A DNA stretch of 64,000 nt. It comes from Mayamaea pseudoterrestris. Taxonomy: Eukaryota > Bacillariophyta > Bacillariophyceae > Sellaphorales > Sellaphoraceae. The position numbers and the translations under genes are program-made. The stretch's first letter is position 1. Every line of letters begins with the position of its first letter. The stretch lies in the NCBI GenBank assembly GCA_027923505.1, contig BROI01000007.1:620001-684000 (forward strand), given 5' to 3'. Positions 8,597 to 19,717 of the stretch are shown here, in pieces. The notes below the pieces were generated by a model, which saw only the letters and a list, made by a program, of their open reading frames with translations, did not search any database and was not told where the DNA came from.

Positions 8597-10188
8597 CATT
8601 GACCTGTCAAACGCCCCATGCCCTGGCCACCCAAATACCCAATGAGTCAGGCAAAACATGTCCAGGGTATGCCATTGACAGGTGCAGAGTCTCAAATGGT
8701 GCAAAAAGGACTGCCTGGAGGCTGACACCATGGGTACGGCCTCCACGGTGGGTATGGCCAACACCACAAGTTGTAGACTCTGACCTGTCATACGCCCCAT
8801 GCCCTGGCCCCCAAAATACCCAATGTGTCAGGCAAAACATGTCCAGGGTATGCCATTGACAGGTGCATAGCCTCAAATGGTGCAAAAAGGACTGCCTGGA
8901 GGCTGACACCATGGGTACGGCCTCCACGGTGGGTATGGCCAACACCACAAGTTGTCGATTCTGACCTGTCAAACGCCCCATGCCCTGGCCACCCAAATAC
9001 CCAATGAGTCAGGCAAAACATGTCCAGGGTATGCCATTGACAGGTGCAGAGTCTCAAATGGTGCAAAAGGGACTGCCTGGAGGCTGACACCATGGGTACG
9101 GCCTCCACGGTGGGTATGGCCAACACCACAAGTTGTATATTCTGACCTGTCAAACGCCCCATGCCCTGGCCACCAAAACACCCCTAATGTGTCAGGCAAA
9201 ACATGTCCAGGGTATGCCATTGACAGGTGCAGAGCCTCAAATGGTGCAAAAAGGACTGCCTGGAGGCTGACACCATGGGTACGGCCTCCACGGTGGGTAT
9301 GGCCAACACCACAAGTTGTCGATTCTGACCTGTCAAACGCCCCATGCCCTGGCCACCCAAATACCCAATGAGTCAGGCAAAACATGTCCAGGGTATGCCA
9401 TTGACAGGTGCAGAGTCTCAAATGGTGCAAACAGGACTGCCTGGAGGCTGACACCATGGGTACGGCCTCCACGGTGGGTATGGCCAACACCACAAGTTGT
9501 CGATTCTGACCTGTCAAACGCCCCATGCCCTGGCCACCCAAATACCCAATGAGTCAGGCAAAACATGTCCAGGGTATGCCATTGACAGGTGCAGAGTCTC
9601 AAATGGTGCAAAAAGGACTGCCTGGAGGCTGACACCATGGGTACGGCCTCCACGGTGGGTATGGCCAACACCACAAGTTGTCGATTCTGACCTGTCAAAC
9701 GCCCCATGCCCTGGCCACCCAAATACCCAATGAGTCAGGCAAAACATGTCCAGGGTATGCCATTGACAGGTGCATAGTCTCAAATGGTGCAAAAAGGACT
9801 GCCTGGAGGCTGACACCATGGGTACGGCCTCCACGGTGGGTATGGCCAACACCACAAGTTGTCGATTCTTACCTGTCAAACGCCCCATGCCCTGGCCACC
9901 CAAATACCCAATGAGTCAGGCAAAACATGTCCAGGGTATGCCATTGACAGGTGCAGAGTCTCAAATGGTGCAAAAAGGACTGCCTGGAGGCTGACACCAT
10001 GGGTACGGCCTCCACGGTGGGTATGGCCAACACCACAAGTTGTCGATTCTGACCTGTCAAACGCCCCATGCCCTGGCCACCCAAATACCCAATGAGTCAG
10101 GCAAAACATGTCCAGGGTATGCCATTGACAGGTGCAGAGTCTTAAATGGTGCAAAAAGGAATGCCTGGAGGCTGACACCATTGCAGTC
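8597..10188. repeat. 181-bp tandem satellite, about nine copies
   Basis: The landmark CCCCATGCCCTGG falls at 8614, 8795, 8976, 9157, 9340, 9521, 9702, 9883 and 10064, a 181-bp period with one 183-bp unit. Copies are highly similar, more so than the 178-bp copies at 1-345. Each ends with CCACAAGTTGTCGATTCTG or a variant, which contains the same ACAAGTTGTC found in the 169-bp unit. Open frames of 60-190 codons on both strands are shadows of the repeat. Confidence 0.95.
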
Positions 10189-10310
10189 TACCAAGGGACC
10201 AGCTAGGCAGTCCATCTTGTAGCGCATCTAAAATAAGGATGTTAGCACCATTCTGGCTTGATTTAGGCATACACATGGCTCAAGGTATGGGCATATAAAA
10301 AATCACGTCA
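10189..10310. repeat. Degenerate 169-bp satellite unit
   Basis: From about 10195 the sequence matches the middle of the 169-bp unit (CCAGC..GGCA..CCATCTTGTAGCGCA, then AAGGATGTTAGCACCATTCTGG) with many substitutions. It is probably an old edge copy marking the border of the repeat block. Confidence 0.75.
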
Positions 10311-10372
10311 TGAGCTAGTGTGTCGCTCCGGGACCCATAAAGTTTCTGTGCGGACATCTCATACCGTACTCG

Positions 10373-10380
10373 TACCGGTA
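10373..10380. other. TACCGGTA palindrome
   Basis: An exact intergenic copy of the octamer that recurs in this window, about 120 bp upstream of the UBE2J start. Confidence 0.4.
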
Positions 10381-10502
10381 GGTTAGATGAAACGTGCGCC
10401 GTCACGCGGAACAACGAAAGACTTCATCAAACGACATACTAGAACATCCACCGGTAGTCGAGTCAATTGAACAAGCACTGCTTGTAGAGAATTAAAAGTT
10501 TC

Positions 10503-11344
10503 ATGGCTTCCGATATGTGTGTCCGCCGACTGACGAAGGAATTGAAGGCGCTCAAGAAAGAGCCCCAGACAAACCCGAAAATTACAGTCGCTCCCAACGA
10601 AACAAACATTCTTGAAATGCACTATGTTATCGAAGGGACAACGGATACGCCCTACGATGGCGGTATCTACCTTGGAAAGCTCCTCTTTCCGAAAGAATAT
10701 CCGTTAAAGCCTCCGGTGAGTGGAACCTACGCAGCAGTCTGAGGCAGCTCGAGGCAATCGGAGCGTAAAATGACCAGTGAGTCGATTTGCGCATCATTGT
10801 CTTCTTTCTTACTCGCTCTCATCACAGGCAATTATCATGCTAACACCGAATGGGCGTTTCCATCCGAACCGGCGACTTTGTGTAGGTTATTATTTCGCAT
10901 CGCCTTTGCGTATCTTTTCCCTGTCGGTACGATCGCGGCTAACATTTTTCTTACATACTTTAGCTGTCTATGAGTAGCTTCCACGAGGAATCTTGGTGTC
11001 CGCTTTGGAGCACATCGACTGTCTTGACAGGAATGTATTCTTTCATGGTTGAAAGCACGTCGACCTTGGGCAGCATTGAAACTTCTGATCGCACGAAACG
11101 ACAATTGGCGACAGCAAGCTTGGAATGGAACGTCAAGAACGACCCAATGTTTTGCAAGCTTTTCCCTGAATATGTTGAGCGATACGAAGCCGAAGTCAAA
11201 GAGCGATTGGAGAATGGTGGTGCTGCATCGGGCAACATGATCGGCGCCTTTGGCCGGGAGCGCCTCAATAGTCCTTCTCTCGCCACAATACTTGCCGGCT
11301 TGCTTGCTCTCTTTTCGTTCGTAATGGCTTTTTTGTTTTTGTAA
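10503..11344 (+). CDS. UBE2J: Tail-anchored ubiquitin-conjugating enzyme E2 (UBC6/UBE2J type)
   Basis: Three exons inferred: 10503-10715, 10828-10881 and 10964-11344, all phase 0 with GT-AG borders; the middle exon is only 54 bp. Joined, they give an E2 fold with KEYPLKPP, the TPNGRF motif and the catalytic cysteine in RRLCLSMSSFHEESW across the exon 2/3 border. The C-terminus is a single hydrophobic segment (about 20 residues) ending at the last residue, a tail anchor. UBC6/UBE2J enzymes sit in the ER membrane and transfer ubiquitin to misfolded proteins in ERAD. Length (about 215 aa) fits the family. A role in the plastid-periplastidal SELMA system is possible but no presequence is seen, so ER is preferred. 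Confidence 0.9.
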
Positions 11345-11532
11345 GGACGGTAACGGTTTTGACGGAAGAGATGAAGAATGCATGATGTAAATCCCTAGAA
11401 TATCGACGACCGACACTCGACACTTGCCCCCAAGGATCAAGTGATCAATGTGTAGCCAGATTAGTTTATAAAGCTTTATCTAGTGATGGAATGGAAGCTA
11501 CTCGTTGTTCCAACCAATCGGGCGCTATAGCG

Positions 11533-11985
11533 TCACATGGACGACGCTTCTTCCGAAGAACCTGCTGCTTTGAGACATATCGTTACTCCAGTCATTACCA
11601 ACGACGCCCCAAAAAGTGCTCGGCCTGGTCTATTGACGCGCTCTCCAAGGTAGATGCTAGTAGCCATTGCAAAAACTAGTGCAAGAGCATTGCAGGCAGG
11701 GACAGCTAGCGAAAGATTCGTCCTCGAAAGAATGAAATAGAAGACTAATGAACCAAGCTGATTACACAGATAGGGCAGCAGCACTCTTAGTCGGCGAAAG
11801 TCAACAAGGGACAAGAACAGTCTTCGAACGACGCTGTCATTTGCTTTGCCTGCTGATTGCATCGTTACTGCCTTCAAAGAAGCATCTGCGTTTGCGAACA
11901 AGGACCCTCGCCGCAAAAGTGGATTGGTGCATCCCCAAAGAGTTCCCACTAGGACAATGGCACAAGCATCAACGACGTTCACCAT
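11533..11985 (-). CDS. TMEM234: TMEM234-like multi-pass membrane protein
   Basis: A single exon of 150 codons from ATG 11985. The N-terminal LWGCTNPLLRRGS and the C-terminal run with NLSLAVPACNALALVF and GVTICL match the TMEM234 (C1orf91) family, small four-helix proteins related to the EamA/drug-metabolite transporter fold. About four hydrophobic segments are visible. The cellular role of this family is poorly known. The gene converges with UBE2J upstream and is divergent from ISCU, with about 330 bp between the two start regions. Confidence 0.85.
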   Translation of the reverse strand: MVNVVDACAIVLVGTLWGCTNPLLRRGSLFANADASLKAVTMQSAGKANDSVVRRLFLSLVDFRRLRVLLPYLCNQLGSLVFYFILSRTNLSLAVPACNALALVFAMATSIYLGERVNRPGRALFGASLVMTGVTICLKAAGSSEEASSM

Positions 11986-12312
11986 GCTGAGCACCACATA
12001 CACCCTTTTGCTTAATAAATATCATGCACTAATGTACGTGTGACACCTGCGACTGTCATTTAGTAATGTAAGCCAACTTGCGCCATGGTGATCAACAACA
12101 ACATGCGGAATAATGAACTGGCGCGGCAAGAAAATACAGTACGACTCAAAAACGGGGAAAATGTCTTTTCATAACCGTGACTTGTTTTCGTTCTCGCTCG
12201 CTTTGATGACCATTCACGTCTGCCATTCTGCCGCAGTCGTATCGATCACAAAGAGCTTGCGGTGCAGCACATTTCTTATAGTTTCAGCAAACAAATACAG
12301 ACATTCACGACC

Positions 12313-12962
12313 CATGTTATCAGTTTGCCATCAACAGAGATTGGGCCGCACAATCATCGCCAGAGTTGTGCATCCAGCGCTGAGTAGAGTAAACGCTAGC
12401 AGAAGCTACCACGAGAAGATTGTGGAGCACTACGAGAATCCGCGCAATGTGGGATCACTTGATAAGTCTGATTTGAGCGTGGGAACGGTACGTACTTGCT
12501 TCGTTATATAGCTGGTGGATTACGGCGAGACGTTTGCAATTAGGATGTCGTCTTGCTGCATGTATTGTCTCGTTGTCATGTTTTCATGTTTCATGTTTCT
12601 GCGGCAAACTCAAACTCTGTCTTGCCGTTTTATATATTTAGGGCCTTGTTGGCGCTCCTGCTTGTGGTGACGTTATGAAGCTCCAGATAAAGGTAGGAGC
12701 TGATGGCACAATAATCGAGTCTAAGTTTAAGACGTTTGGATGCGGCTCTGCCATTGCCAGCAGCTCAGTGGCCACAGAATGGGTAAAGGGGAAGACCGTT
12801 GATGATGTATTGGGCATAAAGAATAGTGACATTGCAGCGCATCTCAAATTGCCACCGGTGAAGCTTCATTGCAGCATGTTGGCGGAGGATGCCATCAAGG
12901 CTGCCGTCAAGGATTGGAAGAAGAAGCAGGCAGGAGTTGCTTCCGCCAAGCATGCTGCGTAA
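12313..12962 (+). CDS. ISCU: Mitochondrial iron-sulfur cluster scaffold ISCU/ISU1
   Basis: Two exons: 12313-12487 and 12642-12962 (intron 12488-12641, GT-AG, phase 0). The protein reads SYHEKIVEHYENPRNVGSLD, VGTGLVGAPACGDVMKLQI, FKTFGCGSAIASSS and KLHCSMLAEDAIKAA, so the three cluster-ligand cysteines and LPPVK chaperone-recognition motif are present. The start at 12313 gives a short basic, hydroxylated presequence typical of mitochondria. An in-frame ATG at 12113 would add 67 residues and is less likely. The protein assembles Fe-S clusters from sulfur delivered by NFS1. It is conserved in length and sequence. Confidence 0.95.
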
Positions 12963-13195
12963 TTTCTGGATGTAAATGCAAATTGTACTATTTCACAAGC
13001 TTAGCGAGGTGCGGGTATTGAAAGTTGAAAGGTCTTGTTGCGGAGGATACGATACGTTCACGACTTTTTGAGGGACGTTTGGCTTGAGCAATTGAGAGGA
13101 ACGAATTTGAAATGCAAGAACATAGAATTGAAAGTCACATTATGGTATATAATACTTGTTTACAAAAGTAAGATATAGATGACGAAAGCACACAT

Positions 13196-13714
13196 TTATA
13201 TAGCTCTGGCAGCCTTGAGCAAACGATCCAGTTCGCCGCGCTCGTCGAGCTTGAGAACACCGCCCATTGGTCCATCATTACACCCTCCGACAAACTCCTT
13301 GTTGATCCAAATTGCGGGTACTGATGTTCGTCCAATTATCTCACCGAGTTCGGCGCGAATTGCTTTTCCTTGGGCATCAATGTCGAGCTCAATTACCTTG
13401 TACTTGGTTTGCTTGGCATCGAGGCATGCCTTGGCCTTTATGCAATAGGGACACGTCGTAAAGCTCATCATTAAAACTGGGTTTCCGTCAATAAGGTTTT
13501 CAATGCGTTTACGGATGGCTTTTGCGTCGTAATCTCCAGCAAGGCTTTTCACGAGCGCCTTCTTTCCGTCGTTGAAGAATTGGAATAAATGGCAACGAAT
13601 TGTCGCCCTTTGCAGTGCTGGAGTTGGCGGCACAAACGACTCAGATAGCTGCAGTAGCGCAAGGGCAACCAACATCCCCAAGCATGGAATGAAACACCGT
13701 GTGATAGCCACCAT
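13196..13714 (-). CDS. GRX: Plastid-type glutaredoxin (CPYC active site)
   Basis: A 172-residue single-exon protein from ATG 13714. The N-terminus is a hydrophobic signal peptide followed by SESFVPP, a variant of the ASAFAP cleavage motif, suggesting import into the secondary plastid. The mature part has CPYC (dithiol class I active site), TSVPAIWI and GGCNDG, the glutathione-binding features of glutaredoxins. It would reduce protein disulfides or glutathionylated proteins using glutathione. About 60 residues lie between the presequence and the domain. A TTG six bases upstream is not a plausible start. Confidence 0.9.
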   Translation of the reverse strand: MVAITRCFIPCLGMLVALALLQLSESFVPPTPALQRATIRCHLFQFFNDGKKALVKSLAGDYDAKAIRKRIENLIDGNPVLMMSFTTCPYCIKAKACLDAKQTKYKVIELDIDAQGKAIRAELGEIIGRTSVPAIWINKEFVGGCNDGPMGGVLKLDERGELDRLLKAARAI

Positions 13715-13773
13715 GGTCAAAAATTTATGGTGGCGCAGTTACATCGAGTGAATCTGACGGGATCATAAAACAA

Positions 13774-15055
13774 TTGTTGGCTGACGTACGTAGCGAATGG
13801 AAGCGTCGTAGCGGTTTTAGAAGCTCACCGGTACTCACAAAGATCGGACCATTCACCATCGCGCGCACAGATCAGTCGACGACGACAACATACAGTACAT
13901 CATCGAGCCTGTTCAGAAATCATCCATCGGACGAAGCGCAACCATTTTTTTCTGTCCGAGTTCACAGTCTTAGAGTGTGCGTTGCTTTGTTGAGCCGAGC
14001 TCCCCATATAAAGAGTTCAAACTCCTCTGCATTACCGGTCCACACGAGACAGTGTCTATTCATCGCCAAGCGCTGGAACGCTGAAACCCGATATAGAAGT
14101 GCCTCCATTACACAGTATTTAATATCTTTGTGCTACTCTGTGTCCCCGTTGCTTACGTGCACTAACGAAGAAAGGAACACACTTACTCTATTCACCAGAG
14201 GGCAGCAGGCGCGACAAGAAGCGGCGCTGGTGCCATCCTTGCATTATCGTTTTCACACTGATAGTTCAACTCTTGGAGGCTTCTTCATATGATAAATGAC
14301 ACTGGAAGATCGACAAAAGTCCATCAAGGGCATCATCGACGGTGTCGTCGAACTTGAACGTGCTTGCGACAACAAGACTGGAGACTCGCTTGCTGCTTGC
14401 TGGGAACCCCGCCGACATTAATTACTACCGATGCTCAGTGCTCAGAGAAAAAACGAGACAATTGCTGCAATGTCGTCAATGGAATTTGCCTCCTGTCAGT
14501 GTCTGAAATTTTGTTGGCTGGTCTGCAAACTGCCATGTTGACATAGCAAGACGAAATCACTTTGCATTCACAGTCAACCACGACTTTCAAATGGAAAATG
14601 CAGTTGGAGCTGGTTTCGCGGCATTAACAAGGATGTTGGCAATTGCGACGAAACGCTAGCTCTGGTCCACACAAGTGCAGCCTGGGCATAAGTGGTCCAC
14701 TCTTAGTCTTTAGCAACATAAATCAGTTCCACCCTCGCGAAGTAATTCTCATGCCACTGCAAATTATCGATGACGTTGACGAGTCCAAAGACTTGTATGA
14801 ACGTTATAGCGTACTTGAAAGTATTCCACGGTTTACGGGACGCAAACTCATTCAAAAGACCATGTTGACGCTTGTGAGGACGTTGTTGGACGCGACTTTG
14901 TTCAAACACGCAATGAACAGCGTGCGTCGTAGCGTCGACAATGAGCGACAACAAGTTCTTTTACTGTTACTGACGAACACTGATATTGACTATAGACTAT
15001 GTTTACATAAGCAAAGCTATAAACAAGTTTTACGACGCCCCTTGGCATCGTGATC
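13774..15055. other. 1.3-kb region without a secure gene
   Basis: No frame here resembles a known family. Candidates are: an ATG frame at 14296-14421 (42 codons, starting MTLEDRQKSIKG); and 14703-15053, where both strands stay open (plus frame from ATG 14751 for 100 codons, minus frame from 14954 for 83 codons). Either might be an exon of a small spliced gene, but I see no splice pair that joins them convincingly. The GC-poor stretch at 14100-14290 looks non-coding. Confidence 0.4.
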
Positions 15056-17205
15056 TTAATCACACATACTTTTATCCGACGGCATTCCAATCGGTAGCCG
15101 CGTGGGCGGAATAATTATAGCAGCCTTGGACATCTTTTCGCCACGGTACTCCTCGACTTGCGTCAACTTGACTTCCAGAAAGTTCTCAAATTCCGTCATC
15201 AGCTCACATGCCGATTCAATCTCCTTCACTGCAGCGTTCTTCTTTTGAATACTTTCGTCAGTGTGTTTCTGTCGAAGTGCCTCCAACAAAGCCAATTCGC
15301 GCTCCATGACCGCCACTTGCTCTTCCACGCCCATGGGATCGCGGCGTGCTTCCACTTTCAAAGACAACGCGTCTGTCTCGCGCTCACGGACTTCTAATCG
15401 CTTCTGGTGCGCTTTTTGCTCCGAGTTTAATGACTCCTTTGACTTGGCAATCTTGTCTAAAAGAATTTGCTGAATTGACAAGACATCATCCTTAGCACTG
15501 ACAGTCTCAGCAAGTCGATCTAAAGCGTCCTGGATCTCTCCTCGCACAGCTACCGCCTTGGTGTCGACATGCAGTACTGCGTCTATAATTGCACGCTGCA
15601 AGTCGTCTTTGCAAGTGACACCAAAAGCACGTTTAGGATCCGCATCGAGGAAATAATCTTCATTGAGAGCAAATGTATACAGACGGAAAGCTTCAGTAAA
15701 GTCGTCAGAGCTCCGAACGTCACGAAGTTTGCAGTTGAGCTTGTTCATTATTGCTGCGCTTACAAGGGCTTGCTTGTTAAGCACATCTTCGTGTTCGAGC
15801 AATTCCTTCTCTCGTTCGATTTTGACTGCTTGTTGGGAATGTAGGGCATCCATGGCGCCTTTGCTCTCGGCCTCAAGCATGGCCAGATCACTTGGAGAAA
15901 GTTTTTGCGTTTTTATAGCATGCTTCAAGTCGTCAATGTGACCAGCCATTCGCAGAAGCTTGTCGTTGGCATCGCACAGCTCATTGGCGAGATCTTGCTT
16001 CTTTTGCTGCAAAGACTTTTTGTGATCGTCCATCTTCCTATTCAAGTCTTGGAACTGTTCAAGGTCAACCAAGTAATCGTCGCGTTTCTGTTGCCATTCG
16101 GGAAGGCTAATGACGGACGAATAGAAGGTGAGATTTAACGATGTCTCTTAAAACTCAAAGATACGACAATCCAGTAGGCAACTCACTTTCCGGCATCCTG
16201 TCGAAGCATGTTGGTCCGCTCAATGATAGTGGCATTTAAATCTTCCACTCGTTCCACTTCATTCTCCAGCAACTTATCGTCCTCATCGAATCGCTTTTGG
16301 AGCGCCAGCTCGAGCTCATTGATTCGTGCTGAATCGCCTTGCATGAATGACTGATACGACAAAAGCAAGTATTGGTAGAAAGCCTTGACAGTGTTGGTTT
16401 CCAACTCATCCAGTGACTCGAAAGGCTTGTCGCCAAAAAGGTAGTCGTCTGCTTCGTCAGATCGGAGAATTGTCAAGTGTTCCGCCAGCCAGCAGAGGGC
16501 TGCCAAGAGCGTTGGCCACGTATGCGGAGACCCAGCAGCGGCCAATGATGTTTTGGAAATAGTAAAGGGGTATCCGAGGCATTTAAATTGGAGACAAACT
16601 TCGTCTTCAAATTTCATGTTAGAATCGACTTGAAAGTTCGGGTCAGTCAAACGAAGCATGAAGGTAAGAATCTGATTAAATTCTCTGCTGGAAGGCTGTC
16701 CAAGACTGCGGTGAGTCACTGCATGAGGATAGTTAGTTTCCTTTAGAAAGGTCATGAGCGTCTTCGAGGCTTTGAGTTGGAATGTTTTCTCAGTGATTGG
16801 CCGAGGATCAGTCGGAAACTTGGCGACGCTCGGGCCAATCGATTGGCGCCGCGCAATGGCAGCTCCTCCCATGCTGCGACGACTCGATGCGGCCGTCGGT
16901 GCCAAGACTCCCGGCGATGAGAGCACTCGAGAGTCGGAAGACGTAGGAAGGGTTCCCCCAGCACGTGGAGTCGAAGGGACTGGCGGAGCAAGTTTTTTAG
17001 CCGACGGCGGAGCGTTTTCTCGCCCACCAACGCGAGGGATCATGGACTTTCGTCCAGTAGGAGGTCGAATCGGCTTGACTCCGCTAGCTGCGATCGCTGC
17101 TTTTCCTGAACGTTCAGCTGACATGCTGCGACGGTTCGTCCGCGCAATAGAGGCTGAATCACCTCCAAGCGTCATGCGACGTGATTGAGGAGGTCTTGGC
17201 GGCAT
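15056..17205 (-). CDS. NDC80: Kinetochore protein NDC80 (HEC1)
   Basis: Two exons: 17205-16187 and 16106-15056, split by an 80-bp GT-AG intron, giving about 689 residues. The N-terminal 110 residues are basic and Ser/Pro-rich with repeated R-R/K-S motifs, the usual Aurora-regulated tail. Then comes the calponin-homology domain with TEKTFQLKASKTLMTFL, FNQILTFMLRLTDPNF and PFTISKTSLAAAGSPHTWPTLLAALCWL, typical of NDC80. From about residue 280 to the end it is predicted coiled coil. NDC80 couples kinetochores to spindle microtubules in a complex with NUF2, SPC24 and SPC25. The start at 17205 gives the expected tail. Stramenopile NDC80 is diverged but the CH-domain signature is clear. Confidence 0.93.
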
Positions 17206-17455
17206 TGAAGCTGGTTCACTTTTCCGAAGCTATGAAAGGGTATAAATAGTCTTTATTTCTGCTAAACCGCGTCTGATTGACGAGTGACTACCATATATTA
17301 TTTGCCATGGTGGATCGGATAATCCAACAATGCAACGACATTTTCAATGTATCGGATCGCGACTCACAACGGAGAGTTCAAGTTTGAAAGATATTGTCGT
17401 GACGTCACTGCACCTTTGTGTGGCCCGATGGAACTTCGGCCCTCATTCTGTGACC

Positions 17456-18570
17456 ATGGCAGTCTCTTTGTTCGGGCTACTCTGTGCATTCAAGCTACTT
17501 TCCACCAACTACCATCAGTGCTCGGCGTTCTCGCCACGAAGTATTAACAACAGGCGAGGCGTTGTAGCCAACCCCTTAGCAACCACTACTGTGACGACCA
17601 TGTGTGCCACAGAATTGTCCCACGACTTGCTCGATCACGTATTAGAAGTTGCCATTCAGGCCTCCAAAAAGGCTGGCGATCTTATTCTTGGAAATGCAGG
17701 AGGTGCAGTGGTCACCAAGTCCAAGGCTAACAGTCGAGATTTATTGACGCTTATCGATCCTATGTGCGAAGCCATCATCAAAGAAACAGTATTAAATGCC
17801 TTCCCAGATCACGATTTTCTCGGCGAGGAAGATGTCATGCCAGGCAAGCACGCCAGTGCTGCAGCAATAGAAGCCAAGTTAGGACTCGCGGTGTCCGACT
17901 GGCTTTGGGTCGTGGATCCCATCGACGGAACGTCTAACTTTGTCCACGGCATGCCGCTATGCATGCCGTCCGTTGCTGCCTGCTACAACGGCGAGGTGGT
18001 TTGCGCCGTCATTTACGACTGTCATCGTGACGAACTATTTACGGCTGTCAAGGGACAAGGGGCATTTATGAACGGAATCGCAATACATGTCGGACAGCAG
18101 TCGACGGTGGGCGAGGCTATTGTTGCCATGGGATCGCCACCCGCCGAGGAATCTATGAAAATGAGTATAAAGGGTGTTACTGCGCTCATGCCCAAAGTAC
18201 GAACCATTCGAATGTTAGGCAGTGCTGCTCTCATGCTTGCGTGGGTCGCGAATGGCAGATTGACATGCTATTGGGAGTATGATTTGAGGTAAGCGACGCG
18301 AGCGAATGAGTGGCTTGGTGCGACTGTGCGACTGAGCCTACAACTATTCATCTGACATTGATTAAAATTAGTGTAACTCACTGTTATGGCACCAAATTAT
18401 CCAGCTGCTGGGACATTGCTGCTGGGGCACTTCTCGTCAAAGAAGCTGGCGGCCGTTGTACAGACCTTGCTGGAGCAGACTTCGACCTCCGAACGAGGAA
18501 GATGTGTGCCAGCAATGGAAACGTACACGATGAGATAATAGACACGCTCAATGAAGCTGGCGTACAATAA
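17456..18570 (+). CDS. Inositol-monophosphatase-family phosphatase, probably plastid
   Basis: Two exons: 17456-18288 and 18405-18570 (intron GT-AG, joining inside a Ser codon). The motifs [19 protein letters not shown] and [17 protein letters not shown] are the metal- and phosphate-binding signatures of the IMPase superfamily. The start chosen gives a hydrophobic signal peptide followed by CSAFSPRS, the ASAFAP-type cleavage site of diatom plastid proteins; ATG 17330 lies in frame but would bury the signal. Plausible substrates are inositol phosphate, histidinol phosphate or galactose phosphate; sequence alone does not decide. Mg2+-dependent. The gene is divergent from NDC80 across about 250 bp. 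Confidence 0.88.
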
Positions 18571-18655
18571 TATAACAAAACAAGTGCACATCTACGAGCG
18601 CGATTTCTATTAAAGCGATACACGAGTGTAAAAACGTAGAGTGGCGCTTTAACAC

Positions 18656-18663
18656 TACCGGTA
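18656..18663. other. TACCGGTA palindrome
   Basis: An exact intergenic copy between the convergent ends of the IMPase-like and PHO88-like genes. Confidence 0.4.
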
Positions 18664-18688
18664 AGAAAGCCGCGTCATGCCGCGATAT

Positions 18689-19717
18689 TCACGCATCTTC
18701 ATCGTTAGTATCGCAATCCGACGAAAACCCATCAGTGTCGTCGACTTCGACAATTTCCTGCAAAGCGCTTGATTCAACGGATTGCGTCCCAACCGAATCG
18801 TTGGTAACTTCATTCTCGTCCGATGATGGCTCAAGCTGTCGCATCGCTGGATTCTTGAAAGGTCGCTCAAGATTTCTTCCCAATACATAAACCTGGAAAA
18901 GTGGACTGTAGATGAGATTGGATACACTCGTGATTGTTTGGATGAGCAGTGGCTGAACTTGATTCATTTTGAAATGCAGAAACCACACAAACAGCATATT
19001 GAAGAGAAGACCACTTTGCATGCTTTTAGCTTGCTTCAAGTCGTACTCCATCACTGTCAATTCTGAGGATAGCAGCGAAGACGCCAGATTTTTCATCATT
19101 CCACTATGATCGCCGAGTTGCGAGTTAAGAACTGCATTGAAAGGTGACGACATGATCAAAAGAGATCGGTTATTATCTGTTTTTGCTTTCATTCGAACCA
19201 AGAGAACAAAGCTTTGCAAGGCAATCAGATAGGCGACGAAAGAAATTCTGGCAATGCGCACGGTCGTTGGGTGAAACAAATCGACATATTTTGCAAGCAG
19301 CATGACACCAAGACTTGCTCCAAGACTGATCATTGGCGATGGGATCAGCGACTCGTCGTACTTATCAATACCAAGCTTACGCTGTGATCCAGAAGTCTCG
19401 TCTGCCAGATTCGCATGTTCGTCATCGTCAGTTTCGGAAACTTCTGCTTCGCTGTCATATTCGTCTTCTTCTTGGTCATACTCATCATCGTCGTCTTGGC
19501 CCATGGACCCGCCTCTCACATTGATAAGCGTTCTATATTCCGATGCCGCTTCGGTTACTGTTCCCCAAAATTTCCTTGAGAGCGTTCTAGGTGCTGCTTT
19601 CGACGAGCGTGGAGTTCTTTGTAGGATACGATGGTCCGACGCCGAAGCGTTTCCGAGCACAAATATGCCAAGTAGCCCAAGGAGCATCATCGTCATGTTT
19701 CTCAATTGAATACGCAT
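18689..19717 (-). CDS. SND3: PHO88/SND3-like ER membrane protein with acidic N-terminal extension
   Basis: A 342-residue single exon. The middle (about 130-290) matches the Pho88/SND3 family: NP-like PMISLGASLGVMLLAKYVD, VMEYDLKQAKSM, FLHFKMNQVQPLLIQTI and LGRNLERPF. SND3 acts in the SRP-independent (SND) route that inserts proteins into the ER membrane, and in yeast affects phosphate transporter maturation. Unlike the short yeast protein, this one begins with a signal-peptide-like segment followed by a long Asp/Glu-rich stretch (about 75-105), and ends in another acidic tail. About two or three membrane segments are visible. The family assignment is by pattern only. Confidence 0.85.
   Translation of the reverse strand: MRIQLRNMTMMLLGLLGIFVLGNASASDHRILQRTPRSSKAAPRTLSRKFWGTVTEAASEYRTLINVRGGSMGQDDDDEYDQEEDEYDSEAEVSETDDDEHANLADETSGSQRKLGIDKYDESLIPSPMISLGASLGVMLLAKYVDLFHPTTVRIARISFVAYLIALQSFVLLVRMKAKTDNNRSLLIMSSPFNAVLNSQLGDHSGMMKNLASSLLSSELTVMEYDLKQAKSMQSGLLFNMLFVWFLHFKMNQVQPLLIQTITSVSNLIYSPLFQVYVLGRNLERPFKNPAMRQLEPSSDENEVTNDSVGTQSVESSALQEIVEVDDTDGFSSDCDTNDEDA

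Noticed and set aside
8557-10222. Many 60-190 codon open frames on both strands
   Set aside because: They lie wholly within the 181-bp satellite; a period not divisible by three and lacking stops keeps several frames open. They repeat the same peptide and have no gene context.
13774-14292. 172-codon plus-strand frame
   Set aside because: Begins with TTG, Ser/Thr-rich without domain; composition like intergenic DNA.
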